This document shows positions 54,431 through 63,547 of a stretch of DNA of 64,000 nt, one piece after another; position 1 is the first letter of the stretch, and each line of letters starts with the position of its first letter. The notes beneath the pieces are model-generated. The model saw only the letters and a list, made by a program, of their open reading frames with translations, was not told where the DNA came from and did not search any database. This DNA comes from Gammaproteobacteria bacterium. Lineage in GTDB: Bacteria > Pseudomonadota > Gammaproteobacteria > Burkholderiales > Rhodocyclaceae. The translations under genes were made by a program, and so were the position numbers. The DNA lies in NCBI GenBank assembly GCA_018824085.1, contig JAHJHI010000026.1, positions 1-64,000 on the forward strand, in the 5' to 3' direction.

Positions 54431-55814
54431 TGCGGTCCTTGAACACGACGGCGACCGTCTTGACGATGATCCAGAGGTCGAGCCCGATGGACCAGCTGCG
54501 CAGATATTCGAGGTCGTACTCGATGCGCTTCTGCATCTTGTCCACCGTCTCCGTCTCGCCGCGATATCCGTTCACCTGCGCCCATCCGGTGATGCCCGGC
54601 TTGACCTTGTGGCGCACCATGTAGCCCTTGATCAGCTTGCGGTAGGTTTCGTTGTGCGACACCGCGTGCGGGCGCGGTCCGACGATGCTCATGCGCCCCT
54701 GCAGCACATTGACGAACTGCGGCAGTTCGTCGAGCGAGGAGCGGCGCAGGAAGCCGCCGAACTTCGTGATGCGCTGGTCGTTCCGCGTGGCCTGCCGCAC
54801 GACGCCGCCATCTTCCTGGACGGTCATCGAACGGAACTTGTATACGACGATTTCCTTGCCGTCCAGGCCGTAGCGGCGTTGCCGGAACAGTACCGGGCCG
54901 GGTGAGCTCAGCTTCACGCCGATGGAAATTGCCAGCAGGAGCGGCGATATGAGCAGCAGGATGAGGATGGACAGCACGATGTCGCTCATGCGCTTGACCA
55001 TGCCGTTGATGCCCGTAAACGGCGTGTCGCAGACTGCAACGACCGGCACGCCGGCCACGTAGTCCATGCGGCCCTGGATCAGGTCGGTGACGAAAATGTC
55101 CGGCGCAAAGAAGATGCTGACGGTGGTGTCCTTGAGGTCGTCCAGCAACGACAGGATGCGTGGCTGGCTCGCCATCGGCAGCGCGAGATAGATCTGGTCG
55201 ACCCGGTTTGCCTTCACATAGGCGGCGAGGTCGGCCAGCCGGCCGAGCAGCGGGCTGCCATTGAGCTGGGTGATGCGCTCGGGAGACCTGTCGTCGAAGT
55301 AGCCGATGCAACGAACGCCGAGAAACGGGTTGCTTCCGAACTGTTCGACCAGCTGCACGCCGATGTCGTTGCAGCCGACGACGATGACGCGCGTCTGGTG
55401 TTCTTCCTGTTCGGCCGCACGCTTCAGGTAGGCGCGCGCGCCGAAGTGGGCGACCAGCTGCGTGAGCGGCGCGACCGCAAGCCAGGCCATGACGACCTCG
55501 GCTGGAAAGTTCTCGATGTACTGGCTGGCGTAGCCGAAGAACAGCAGGATGAAAGCGATGAGCAGCCAGTTGATGACGGTCTGGCGGATCACGCGGCGCG
55601 GACGCATGCTCAACAGCGAGGCGCCCGGGAAAGACAGCGAGAACACGACCAGCGACAACACGACGTAGCGTGCATCGACACCATCCTGAAAGTAGACGGC
55701 GCACGCAATCAACGACACGATGAGCGAAAGCGGATCGAGGAACATCTCGACCACACCGGGAAGACTGAGCGGTGCCCGCAATACGGAAGTGTTACGCTCA
55801 AACTTGGCGAGCAT
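54420..55814 (-). CDS. Polyprenyl glycosylphosphotransferase (WcaJ/EpsB type)
   Basis: This 464-residue initiating glycosyltransferase moves a hexose-1-phosphate, often glucose, onto undecaprenyl phosphate at the inner membrane. It has four N-terminal spans, then a Rossmann-like cytosolic domain (TRVIVVGCNDIGVQLVEQF). A membrane hairpin follows, then the catalytic domain (PVLFRQRRYGLDGKEIVVYKFRSM, RRSSLDELPQFVNVLQGRMSIVGPRP, VKPGITGWAQVNGYRGET). The start is uncertain: Met at 55814 gives a normal distance to the first span, and the frame is open to 55895. It begins the group with vanZ, the lytic transglycosylase and the flavoprotein. Confidence 0.92.
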   Translation of the reverse strand: MLAKFERNTSVLRAPLSLPGVVEMFLDPLSLIVSLIACAVYFQDGVDARYVVLSLVVFSLSFPGASLLSMRPRRVIRQTVINWLLIAFILLFFGYASQYIENFPAEVVMAWLAVAPLTQLVAHFGARAYLKRAAEQEEHQTRVIVVGCNDIGVQLVEQFGSNPFLGVRCIGYFDDRSPERITQLNGSPLLGRLADLAAYVKANRVDQIYLALPMASQPRILSLLDDLKDTTVSIFFAPDIFVTDLIQGRMDYVAGVPVVAVCDTPFTGINGMVKRMSDIVLSILILLLISPLLLAISIGVKLSSPGPVLFRQRRYGLDGKEIVVYKFRSMTVQEDGGVVRQATRNDQRITKFGGFLRRSSLDELPQFVNVLQGRMSIVGPRPHAVSHNETYRKLIKGYMVRHKVKPGITGWAQVNGYRGETETVDKMQKRIEYDLEYLRSWSIGLDLWIIVKTVAVVFKDRNAY

Positions 55815-55955
55815 GGGGATTGAAGCCGGTGAATTCAACTTGATGGAAACCTGCGGACGACATGCCGGATAGAATACCGGAAGCCGGTTTTCCATTTTTT
55901 ACGATTTGTATGCGGGAAAGAAAAGCGTCACAGCCTGCATCCATACTTCTGCGCA

Positions 55956-57194
55956 ATGAACAATAACATTACCCCCCGGCGGCCGAACGTCTGCCTTCTG
56001 GTCGCGCTGCTGCTCCCCTGCCACGCATCTGCCGGCGAAGGCGATGCCTTCAGTCTGGTCAGTTCGGCCTTCTGGCAGTATCAGGACAATGTGTTCTATC
56101 TGCCCGATGGCAGCGAGCCGACCCAGTTCGGCGCCGGCGCACCGCGTGGCGACCACAGCCGGACCGTCAGTGTCGGGCTCAATCTGGACAAGATGGTCGG
56201 CCGCCAGCATTTTACCGGCAACGTGACGCGGAATACCGTTCGCTACAACAGGCTCGGTCTGCTCGACTACGACGGCTACAGCGCCCAGGCGGGGTGGAAG
56301 TGGCGGGTGGGCAACGACCTGTCCGGTGACTTGAATTACACGAAACGCCGCTATCTGCAGGGGTTCGGCGACTTCCGTGCGGCCGAGGTGGCAAAGAATC
56401 TGGTCGATGTCGAGAGCTGGCGCTTCGCGGCCAACTACAAGCTTGATGCGTACTGGACGTTGTTTGGCGGCGTGAACCGGGATTCCCTGCGCAACGACCT
56501 CGTACTGCGTCAGCCCAACGACTACGATATTGACCGCGCGGAAGCGGGCATCCGCTACACGACGCGAGCCGGTACGGCTTTCGAGCTGGTGGGGCGCCAC
56601 AGTGAGGGCGACTTTCCGAATCGGCTGGTCGGCGTAGTAGGCGCCAATCCGAATGCAACGAATTCTTACTCGCAGAACGACGTCGAGGCCCGTGTTCGAT
56701 GGCAGCCCGTCGGCCACTCGCGGTTGTCCGCGTCGGTCGGTCAGGCCAAACGCAAGCATGACGACGTGCCTGCACGCGACTACGACGATGTCTATGGAAA
56801 ATTCTCGTGGGAATGGCAGCCGACCGGCCACACGGGAGTCACCTTTGAAGCGCAGCGGCAGATCAGCGCAGTCGACGACAATTTCTCGAGCTATTTCCAG
56901 ACCGAAACCTTTTCCATCGCGCCGGTCTGGTATGCCACCGGCAAGGTGCGTGTGGACGGGCTGCTGCAGTGGCGGACGCGGGAAGGTCAGGGCAATACCA
57001 TCTTCACGCAGAATGGTTTTTCAGGGCTTGCGCGGGATGAGGATCTGCTGACCTTGAGCCTGGGTGCGACTTGGGCAATCCAGCAGAATCTGTCCGCCAA
57101 TGCGGAAATCCGGCGTGACACGCGCGACGCGAACCAGCAGTTCTACCAGTACAAGGTCAACAGCGTATCGGCATCCGTGCAGTACGTGTTTTGA
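55956..57194 (+). CDS. epsL: EpsL-like outer-membrane beta-barrel of exopolysaccharide locus
   Basis: This 412-residue exported protein (signal VCLLVALLLPCHASA) is predicted to be a beta-barrel, with alternating hydrophobic and polar residues, many Tyr and Trp, and a C-terminal Phe (ASVQYVF). It matches the EpsL type found with exosortase and PEP-CTERM exopolysaccharide genes, thought to help secretion through the outer membrane. It diverges from the glycosylphosphotransferase gene. Confidence 0.85.
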   Translation: MNNNITPRRPNVCLLVALLLPCHASAGEGDAFSLVSSAFWQYQDNVFYLPDGSEPTQFGAGAPRGDHSRTVSVGLNLDKMVGRQHFTGNVTRNTVRYNRLGLLDYDGYSAQAGWKWRVGNDLSGDLNYTKRRYLQGFGDFRAAEVAKNLVDVESWRFAANYKLDAYWTLFGGVNRDSLRNDLVLRQPNDYDIDRAEAGIRYTTRAGTAFELVGRHSEGDFPNRLVGVVGANPNATNSYSQNDVEARVRWQPVGHSRLSASVGQAKRKHDDVPARDYDDVYGKFSWEWQPTGHTGVTFEAQRQISAVDDNFSSYFQTETFSIAPVWYATGKVRVDGLLQWRTREGQGNTIFTQNGFSGLARDEDLLTLSLGATWAIQQNLSANAEIRRDTRDANQQFYQYKVNSVSASVQYVF

Positions 57195-57206
57195 GCGCCG
57201 CGCGCA

Positions 57207-57743
57207 TCAGTAGTCCAGCACGGTGCGGCTCGTCCAGCCGCGCCCGTCGAGGCGGCGCCTGCCGCCCAGGTCGGGCAGGTCGATCAGAAAGCGGAAGCCG
57301 CTGACCAGTCCGCCGGCCTGCTCGATCAGCTGACCGCAGGCGAGCGCGGTGCCGCCGGTTGCGATGACGTCATCCACGATCAAGACGCGTGCACCTGCCC
57401 GGAAGGCGCCAGTGTGCATTTCGAGGCGGTCCTGTCCGTATTCGAGTGCGTAGTCGATACCTATCCGTTCCCCCGGGAGTTTTCCCGGTTTGCGTACCGG
57501 CACCAGGCCTGCGTGCAGTTGCCGTGCCAGCGCGCCTGCGAGCAGGAATCCCCGCGCTTCGATGGCGGCCACGCAATCGACATCACCCGGGCGCAAACCG
57601 TCAAGCATCGCGCCCAGCGCGGCATCCAGACCGCCTGCATCGGCCAGCAAGGGTGTGATGTCGCGGAACTGTATGCCCGATGCCGGGAAGTCGGGGAGGG
57701 TGCGCACCAGCGCGCGCAACGCGGCCGTGTCGTGTGGCGTCAT
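57207..57743 (-). CDS. apt: Adenine phosphoribosyltransferase
   Basis: This 178-residue purine salvage enzyme has the PRPP motif VLIVDDVIATGGTA near residue 120, AIEARGFLLAGALA near 60 and RKPGKLPGERIGIDYALEYG near 83. It makes AMP from adenine. Its start overlaps the end of the aminopeptidase gene by four bases. Confidence 0.95.
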   Translation of the reverse strand: MTPHDTAALRALVRTLPDFPASGIQFRDITPLLADAGGLDAALGAMLDGLRPGDVDCVAAIEARGFLLAGALARQLHAGLVPVRKPGKLPGERIGIDYALEYGQDRLEMHTGAFRAGARVLIVDDVIATGGTALACGQLIEQAGGLVSGFRFLIDLPDLGGRRRLDGRGWTSRTVLDY

Positions 57744-58843
57744 GATCGTGTTTTCTCCATGGGCGGCAGCCCGAGGCGTGCGCGGCGCGTGTCGCGCGGC
57801 AGTTCGGCGAGTTCCTGCATCGTGCGCCAGAATGCGCCCAGGCCGCCCGAGCGTTCGAGCAATGCGGTGAATGCGGGGCGGGCGCCGGAATAAAGTCCGA
57901 TCGACGCAAGCGTTGCATTGTTGATGTCCTGGGCAAACCAGCGGTCGTATCCGCGAAAGCCTCGCCAGGCGCCGTCGCGCAAGGCAAGGTAGTCCGTGCC
58001 GAGCTGTTCGATCAGTTGCGCCTTTCCGGCAAGCAGGGCGCCACGCGGGCGGTCCGATGCGTACAGCGTGTCGAGTGCGTTGCGGTATTTCAGCACCAGC
58101 GCGGCAAAGTCTTTGCGCATCCGTTGCGATCGTTCGAACCCTTCCCGCAGTCCGGCTTTTCCGGGCCGTGCGAGCCAGCGCCGTACGCCTTCTTCCTCCA
58201 CCGCGCTGGCGAAGGATTCATTGAATTCGGTGTCGTCGCGCACGTAGACGCGCTGATGCGCCAGCTCGTGCACGACGAGGCGCACGAGTTCGGTTTCGGG
58301 ATAGCGGATGAAGGTGTTGAGCAGCGGGTCGTCCAGCCAGCCGAGCGTCGAGTAGGCCGGCACGCCGCTGACATGGACATCCAGTCCGCGGGCGGCGAGC
58401 CGCGCTGCGTAGTCACGTGCGTCGGCTTCGGCGAAAAATCCGCGATAGCTTACGCAGCCTGCCACCGGGAAGCAGCTCTGTTCGGGTTTGATGGACAGTG
58501 GACCGGCGGCAAAGACGTTCCACACGACGAAAGGCCGTTGCAGGTCTGCATACTGGCGATAGCTGCCGTTGTCGGGCAGCATCATTTCCCGGCTGGCCCA
58601 GTCGCGGATTTCGTTGGCCAGTGTGAGGCGTTCGCGCAGCGCAGGGGGTGTTGCGGCATCCGCCAGCACGGCGTCGACCGGCCGCGCCCGTCGCCAGACG
58701 TCGAACTGCCCGCTCGCCGCCTGCCAGTAGTAGGCGGGCGCGAAGCCGCCCGCGCAGCCGCCAAGCAACAACGCTGCCGCAATGGCGGCGAGTGCGGGTG
58801 CGGTGCGCTCAGCCCGCACGCTCGCCGGCATACGGATCGGCAT
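57740..58843 (-). CDS. Predicted zinc aminopeptidase lipoprotein (COG4324)
   Basis: This 367-residue protein has a lipoprotein signal (LAAIAAALLLGGCAGG). The gluzincin motif VHELAHQ (HExxH) lies near residue 200, with Glu residues in ESFASAVEEEG about 18 positions later as the third zinc ligand. It belongs to the predicted aminopeptidase family COG4324; real substrates are unknown. The start is one of several Mets (58843, 58831); the gene overlaps the end of pabB-pabC by about 35 bases. Confidence 0.86.
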   Translation of the reverse strand: MPIRMPASVRAERTAPALAAIAAALLLGGCAGGFAPAYYWQAASGQFDVWRRARPVDAVLADAATPPALRERLTLANEIRDWASREMMLPDNGSYRQYADLQRPFVVWNVFAAGPLSIKPEQSCFPVAGCVSYRGFFAEADARDYAARLAARGLDVHVSGVPAYSTLGWLDDPLLNTFIRYPETELVRLVVHELAHQRVYVRDDTEFNESFASAVEEEGVRRWLARPGKAGLREGFERSQRMRKDFAALVLKYRNALDTLYASDRPRGALLAGKAQLIEQLGTDYLALRDGAWRGFRGYDRWFAQDINNATLASIGLYSGARPAFTALLERSGGLGAFWRTMQELAELPRDTRRARLGLPPMEKTRS

Positions 58844-60608
58844 AGGCGGGGACCGGCGCCGGACCGGTTTCGGCCGGCGATTCATCGATCATCACCGGCA
58901 CCCAGCCGCGCACGCTGTTGATGAACCAGATGGCACCGGCGCGCGCGATGTCCGCCCGGTGCAGCACGCGTTCCGCAAGTTCGCCGCGCTCGACCAGCTC
59001 GCGCCGCAGCGTGCCGTCGAGCAAGCCGCAGGACACCGGCGGCGTGACGCGCTGGCCGTCGATGTCGAGCACCAGATTGCCGCGCGTGAATTCGGTCAGT
59101 TCGCCGGCATCGTTCCACAGCAACACGTCGAACGTGTTGCCGGTCAGGTGTGCGGTGTGTGCGTCGTAGACGGCCCGGCGCGTCGTCTTGTGATAGAGGA
59201 AAGGCTCTGCCCGCGACACCGCTTCGGCGGCGATGCGCACGGCGCGTACGGTGCTGTCATGCGCGCCCGCCGGCATGCTTTCGATGCGCGCCTGTCCGTC
59301 GATGCCGCACAGCAGGCGCACCCGCAGGCGTGCGTCCGGATGTTCCTTCGCGTGTTGTGCCAGCAAGGCGCGCGCCGTGTCCGGCACGGCGAAGCCGAAG
59401 TGCCTTGCCGATGCGGCGAGGCGGGTCATGTGGCGTTCGAGCAGCGCGTATTCGCCGTCTTCCAGCAGCAGCGTCTCCAGCAGTTCGAATCCGCCGGCTA
59501 CGGGCGCGAGGAAGCGGCTCTTCGTCTGGACTTCTTCGTACTCGTCGGCGGCCAGGGAATCCCAGGTGATGCCGCCACCGAGCCCGCACTCCATCGTCGC
59601 CGCAGCGACATCAAGCGTGACGGTGCGGATCGCGACGCTGAAGCGCGCGTCGCCGCCTGGAGCCACGTGCCCGATGGCGCCGCAATAGACCGCGCGCGCC
59701 GACGTCTCAAGGCCGGCGATGATGTCCATCGACATGAGTTTGGGCGCGCCGGTGATCGAACCGCACGGGAACAGCGCGGCAAAGACGTCTTCGAGCGATA
59801 CGTCAGCGCGCGTGCGTGCCGTGATGGTCGATGTCATCTGCAATACCGTCGGATAGTTCTCGATCGAGAACAGCTTCGGCACCTGCACGCCGCCCGGCAT
59901 GGAGAGCCGGGACAGGTCGTTGCGCAGCAGATCGACAATCATCAGGTTCTCGGCGCGGTTTTTCTCGGAATCCCTGAGCCAGCGCGCGAGTTCAGCGTCT
60001 TCGGCCGGCAACTGGCCGCGCCGCGCCGTGCCCTTCATCGGTCGCGTCGTCAGTACACCGTTTTGCCAGGAAAAGAACAGTTCCGGCGATGCGGACAGGA
60101 TGCGATGGCTGCCGATGTCCAGGTAGGCGCAGAAGTCCGCCTGCTGCGCGAGACGAAGGTGCTCGTAGAAGGATTGTGCGTCGCCGCTGAAACGCGCGCC
60201 GGCGCGTATCGTGTAGTTGATCTGGTAGGCATCGCCGCGCCGGATTGCGGCGTGGATGGCGTCGATGGCCTGTTCGTAGCGCTCGCGCGTCGTGTCGAGC
60301 GTCCAGTCGGACACGGTGAACGGCTGCGGCTCGTCCGGCGGAGCGTCGAGCGGGGCGTCATGCAGGCCGAACCACACCAGCGGCAGACGGCAGTGGTCGC
60401 GCACCCGTGCCGACGCGTCGAAGGCGGGCGCCGCTTCATAGGCGACATAGCCGACGGCATGCAGGCCGTCGCGCGTGGCTTCGGAAACCTGACGCAATGC
60501 CGGGCGCACCTGTTCCGGTGTGTCGGCGCGCACGATGGCCTTCGGCTCGCCGAACACGAGGCGGTGCGGCAGTCTGGCGGGCGAAGAAAAATCGAGTATG
60601 GACTTCAT
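58809..60608 (-). CDS. pabB: Aminodeoxychorismate synthase I fused to aminodeoxychorismate lyase
   Basis: This 599-residue fusion carries two enzymes of p-aminobenzoate synthesis for folate. Residues about 1-350 are PabB-like (YQINYTIR, ASPELFF, RPMKGTARRG, KNRAENLMIVDLLRNDL, GSITGAPKLMSM, GLGGGITWDS). Residues about 365-590 are a PabC-like fold-IV PLP enzyme (LLEDGEYALLERHMTRL, LYHKTTRRAVYDAH, DVLLWNDAGELTEFTRGNLVL). The catalytic PLP Lys is in YHKTTRR. The ATG at 60608 fits; the upstream frame is not homologous. A separate glutamine amidotransferase PabA must come from elsewhere. Confidence 0.93.
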   Translation of the reverse strand: MKSILDFSSPARLPHRLVFGEPKAIVRADTPEQVRPALRQVSEATRDGLHAVGYVAYEAAPAFDASARVRDHCRLPLVWFGLHDAPLDAPPDEPQPFTVSDWTLDTTRERYEQAIDAIHAAIRRGDAYQINYTIRAGARFSGDAQSFYEHLRLAQQADFCAYLDIGSHRILSASPELFFSWQNGVLTTRPMKGTARRGQLPAEDAELARWLRDSEKNRAENLMIVDLLRNDLSRLSMPGGVQVPKLFSIENYPTVLQMTSTITARTRADVSLEDVFAALFPCGSITGAPKLMSMDIIAGLETSARAVYCGAIGHVAPGGDARFSVAIRTVTLDVAAATMECGLGGGITWDSLAADEYEEVQTKSRFLAPVAGGFELLETLLLEDGEYALLERHMTRLAASARHFGFAVPDTARALLAQHAKEHPDARLRVRLLCGIDGQARIESMPAGAHDSTVRAVRIAAEAVSRAEPFLYHKTTRRAVYDAHTAHLTGNTFDVLLWNDAGELTEFTRGNLVLDIDGQRVTPPVSCGLLDGTLRRELVERGELAERVLHRADIARAGAIWFINSVRGWVPVMIDESPAETGPAPVPAYADPYAGERAG

Positions 60609-60652
60609 GAGTGTTCCGGAAGGCGCGTGGCGAACGGCAGGGCCCGCGCGCA

Positions 60653-60964
60653 TCAGACGACGTGTGGCGCGATGTACAGCGCGATCACCTGTTTGCCCAG
60701 CAGCGTGACCGAGCCGTGGCGGCGGTTGTTTCCGGTATCGCTGTATTCGAACGCGTAGGTGCGCTTTATGCGGACCTGGCCGCCGTCGTCGCGCGCGAGC
60801 CAGGTCGAGCGGATGGCCACACTGTCGTCGAGCAGTTGCGCGCCCTCCGATCGGCAGGCGGCGCGACTCGCTTCCATGCCGATTTCCCGCGCATTGAGGC
60901 TGTCGAGCCAGATCCATATCAGTCCGCCGATCAACAGCAGCGAGGTGATTTCGAAAACAGGCAT
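60653..60964 (-). CDS. DUF3301-like membrane-anchored protein
   Basis: This 103-residue protein has one N-terminal anchor (ITSLLLIGGLIWIWLDSL). A periplasmic or cytosolic part then carries C-terminal beta strands (RIKRTYAFEYSDTGNNRRHGSVTLLGKQVIALYI). It matches the DUF3301 pattern; function unknown. It is two bases after the MazG-like gene on the same strand and before pabB-pabC. Confidence 0.8.
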   Translation of the reverse strand: MPVFEITSLLLIGGLIWIWLDSLNAREIGMEASRAACRSEGAQLLDDSVAIRSTWLARDDGGQVRIKRTYAFEYSDTGNNRRHGSVTLLGKQVIALYIAPHVV

Positions 60965-60965
60965 G

Positions 60966-61298
60966 TCAGTCGGCCGCCGTCCGGGGCTGACGCGCGACGT
61001 AGCGGGCCAGCTTGTCGTCCATCCGGCCAGCGAGCTGCGCCGCGATCTGTTCCGGACTGCGCTCGGGATGCAGGCGGCACAGCACGAGCAAAAGGCACAT
61101 CAGCACATCGGCGGCTTCGCCGAGCGCTGCGTCGGGCTCCAGCGTCTTGTGTGGCTTGAAACCACGCTCGACCAGTACCGCTTCCGCCAGCTCGCCGGCT
61201 TCTTCGGTGAGTTTGCACAGCAGCATCAGCGGATCCATGCGCTCGTGGCGGGAAAAGGTCTGCAGTGCTTCGAGGAATGCGTCGGGCGGGAATGGCAT
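60966..61298 (-). CDS. MazG-like nucleotide pyrophosphohydrolase
   Basis: This 110-residue all-alpha NTP-PPase fold has LLCKLTEEAGELAEAVLVERG near residue 27 (ExxE metal motif) and ALGEAADVLMCLLLVLCRL near 58 (ExxxD). This is the single-domain MazG-like type that hydrolyses non-canonical NTPs. The ATG at 61298 gives the right domain length; the longer frame to 61598 runs into the intergenic region. Confidence 0.85.
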   Translation of the reverse strand: MPFPPDAFLEALQTFSRHERMDPLMLLCKLTEEAGELAEAVLVERGFKPHKTLEPDAALGEAADVLMCLLLVLCRLHPERSPEQIAAQLAGRMDDKLARYVARQPRTAAD

Positions 61299-61687
61299 GG
61301 CGGGAGGTACCGGAGCTCTGGCGCAGGATTCTATCGCGTGCGGCACCACTCGATGCAGCGCGTCGGCAGACAGCGACTGCATTCGCCGATTTGGTTCAGC
61401 GTATTTCACGCCGTGAAATACGCACGTCGAGGTGGCAGAGTGCGCGGCGGCAAGGCGCCTGATCGGTATACGGAGGGCAGCCCGGTGCCTGCACGAAGGA
61501 CTTTTGCCCTTGCGCGGCCGCGCAAGGCAAGGTGATGCTGCTGCGGCCCGCGAGCGTGCTGCATTACGGAAACATTTCACGCAACGGCGCTGTAACACGC
61601 GGCGGGTACTGTTAATGCTTGGCGACTTGGGCTATCTTGGCCGACGGCCGCAGTGTCACAAATTCGCAACAATTTTTCGGGGACAAC
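61299..61687. other. Intergenic region upstream of epsD
   Basis: About 390 bases between divergent genes contain no supported gene. The notable content is the 25-base dyad at 61399-61423 and an AT-rich stretch close to epsD (TGTCACAAATTCGCAACAATTTTT). The latter may hold the eps promoter. A sigma-54 GG-N10-GC pattern was sought and not found at exact spacing. Confidence 0.6.
61399..61423. promoter_or_regulatory. Perfect 12-base inverted repeat, candidate operator
   Basis: GCGTATTTCACG-C-CGTGAAATACGC has 12-base arms with a single central base. The lack of a loop makes a DNA-binding site more likely than an RNA hairpin. It lies 101 bases upstream of the MazG-like start and 265 bases upstream of epsD. 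Confidence 0.65.
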
Positions 61688-62650
61688 ATGTCACACCACG
61701 CAGGTCGCGCTCTCACCCTGTCCATCCTCGCAGCTGCAGTGCTCGCCGCATGCGGCGGCGGTGACAGCGGTGACAAGAAAACAGCGACACAGGTCGCCGC
61801 CAAGGTCAACGGCGGAGAGGTCTCGGTGCATCAGATCAATCAGGTGATGCAGCGCACCAATGTCACCAGTCCGGAACAGGCCAAGACTGCAAGCCGCCAG
61901 GTTCTGGAACGTCTCATCGACCAGGAACTGCTGGTGCAGCAGGCGCTGGACAAGAAGCTTGACCGCGACCCCCGCACATTGCAGGCGATCGAGGCGGCCC
62001 GTCGGGAAGTCCTTTCGCGCGCGTATCTGGAACAGGTGTCAGCCGCGGCTTCCAAGCCGACCGAAAGCGAGATCAAGGCATACTATGAGGCGCATCCGGA
62101 GTTGTTTTCCGAGCGCCGCATCTTCAATCTGCGCGAATTGTCGATTCAGGCCGGCCCCGAATTTGCCCCCAAGCTTCAGGCGTACATGGCCGAACCGCGC
62201 AATCTGCAACAGCTTGCAGAGTGGTTGCGTTCGGAGAATGTCCGCTTTTCGGCGAATGCGGTAACGAAGCCGGCGGAGCAGCTGCCGCTCGAAATGGTCA
62301 AGAACATCCATCAGTTGAAGGACGGCCAGATGGGCATGGTGCGTTCCGGCAACGCGATACTCGTGCTCGAAGTCGCCGCGTCGCGCAGCGCTCCCGTTGA
62401 TGAAAAGGCTGCCCAGCCCATCATCGAACAGTTCCTGCTCAACCAGCGCAAGACGGAACTGGCGAAGGCGGAAGTCAAGAATCTGCGCGAGAAGGGCAAG
62501 ATCGAATACATGGGCGAATTCTCCGCACCGGAGCCTGCGGCGGCAGAACCCGCCGCTCCCGCGTCCGCGACGGAACCTGCCGTTGCTGCGCCGACGGAGG
62601 CTCCGGCCAACGACAACGCCATCGACAAGGGCCTTTCCGGCCTGAAGTAA
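61688..62650 (+). CDS. epsD: EpsD-family peptidyl-prolyl isomerase lipoprotein
   Basis: This 320-residue lipoprotein (signal TLSILAAAVLAAC) has a SurA-like N-terminal domain (ARVNGGEVSVHQINQVM type start, VLERLIDQELLVQQALDKKLDRD) and a divergent parvulin region (FSERRIFNLRELSIQ, LPLEMVKNIHQLKDGQMGMVRSGNAILVLEV). The low-complexity Ala/Pro/Glu C-terminal tail is a family feature. EpsD proteins occur in exopolysaccharide loci with exosortases and probably assist outer-membrane assembly of the export system. Confidence 0.88.
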   Translation: MSHHAGRALTLSILAAAVLAACGGGDSGDKKTATQVAAKVNGGEVSVHQINQVMQRTNVTSPEQAKTASRQVLERLIDQELLVQQALDKKLDRDPRTLQAIEAARREVLSRAYLEQVSAAASKPTESEIKAYYEAHPELFSERRIFNLRELSIQAGPEFAPKLQAYMAEPRNLQQLAEWLRSENVRFSANAVTKPAEQLPLEMVKNIHQLKDGQMGMVRSGNAILVLEVAASRSAPVDEKAAQPIIEQFLLNQRKTELAKAEVKNLREKGKIEYMGEFSAPEPAAAEPAAPASATEPAVAAPTEAPANDNAIDKGLSGLK

Positions 62651-62731
62651 GCCAAGGCTTGCAGCCGGGGCAGCGCTGTCGTGAGGCAGGGCTGCCCTAC
62701 TGTCATTACTGTTCTTCTGGATATCATCAAA

Positions 62732-63535
62732 ATGACGAAGTTCATACGCCTGCTGATCGCCTTTTGCTTCGGTGCAATGCTGCTCCCTGCCGCCGTGGCG
62801 GCAGATGCCCGCGAGTATGTGCTCGGCGCCGGTGATGTCATCCGGATCACCGTTTTCCAGAATCCGGACCTCACGGTCGAAACACGGGTGACGGAGAACG
62901 GCAGCATCACTTATCCGCTGGTCGGCGCTGTGAGCGTCGGTGGCCTCACCATTCAGGCGAGCGAGCAGCGCATTGCCGACCGCCTTCGTGAAGGCGGCTT
63001 CGTGCTCAAGCCGCAGGTCAACGTGCTCCTGCTGCAGATTCGCGGCAATCTGGTGTCGGTGCTCGGTCAGGTGAATCGCCCCGGACGCTATCCGATTGAA
63101 GTTGCGGGTACCAAGGTCACCGACATGCTCGCAACGGCCGGCGGCGCCGCCGCCAGCGGCGCGGATACCGTCGTGATCGTCGGCACGCGTGACGACAAGC
63201 CCTTCCGTGCAGAGATCGACGTGCCTGCGCTGTTCCAGCCCGGTGGCGTCGATGCGGACATCGCCGTGCGTGGAGGGGATGCGCTTTACGTGCAGCGTGC
63301 CCCGGTCTTCTATATCTACGGTGAAGTGAATCGCCCGGGTGCCTATCGGCTCGAACGCGGCATGTCGCTCATGCAGGGTCTTGCGCTGGGCGGTGGCATC
63401 ACGCTGCGCGGTACCGACAAGCGCATCAAGCTGAATCGTCGAAATGCGTCGGGCGAGGTCGATGTGATCGAACCCGAGATGTCAATGCAGCTGCAAAGCG
63501 ATGACGTCGTCTATGTGCGCGAAAGTCTTTTCTGA
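62732..63535 (+). CDS. epsE: EpsE-type polysaccharide export protein (Wza-like)
   Basis: This 267-residue exported protein (signal LLIAFCFGAMLLPAAVAA) has the polysaccharide export domain (YVLGAGDVIRITVFQNPDLT, GSITYPLVGAVSVGGLT) and two SLBB domains (VSVLGQVNRPGRYPI, FYIYGEVNRPGAYRLE). It should form the outer-membrane or periplasmic export channel. Unlike Wza it lacks an obvious lipobox, having Ala at the cleavage site. ATG at 62732; the upstream frame is not a signal peptide. Confidence 0.91.
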   Translation: MTKFIRLLIAFCFGAMLLPAAVAADAREYVLGAGDVIRITVFQNPDLTVETRVTENGSITYPLVGAVSVGGLTIQASEQRIADRLREGGFVLKPQVNVLLLQIRGNLVSVLGQVNRPGRYPIEVAGTKVTDMLATAGGAAASGADTVVIVGTRDDKPFRAEIDVPALFQPGGVDADIAVRGGDALYVQRAPVFYIYGEVNRPGAYRLERGMSLMQGLALGGGITLRGTDKRIKLNRRNASGEVDVIEPEMSMQLQSDDVVYVRESLF

Positions 63536-63547
63536 TCGGGTGAATCC

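Noticed and set aside
61600-61687. Sigma-54 promoter before epsD
   Set aside because: GG and GC pairs occur (TTGGCGACTTGGGCT, TTGGCCGACGGCCGC), but the spacing is 8 or 9 instead of the required 10.
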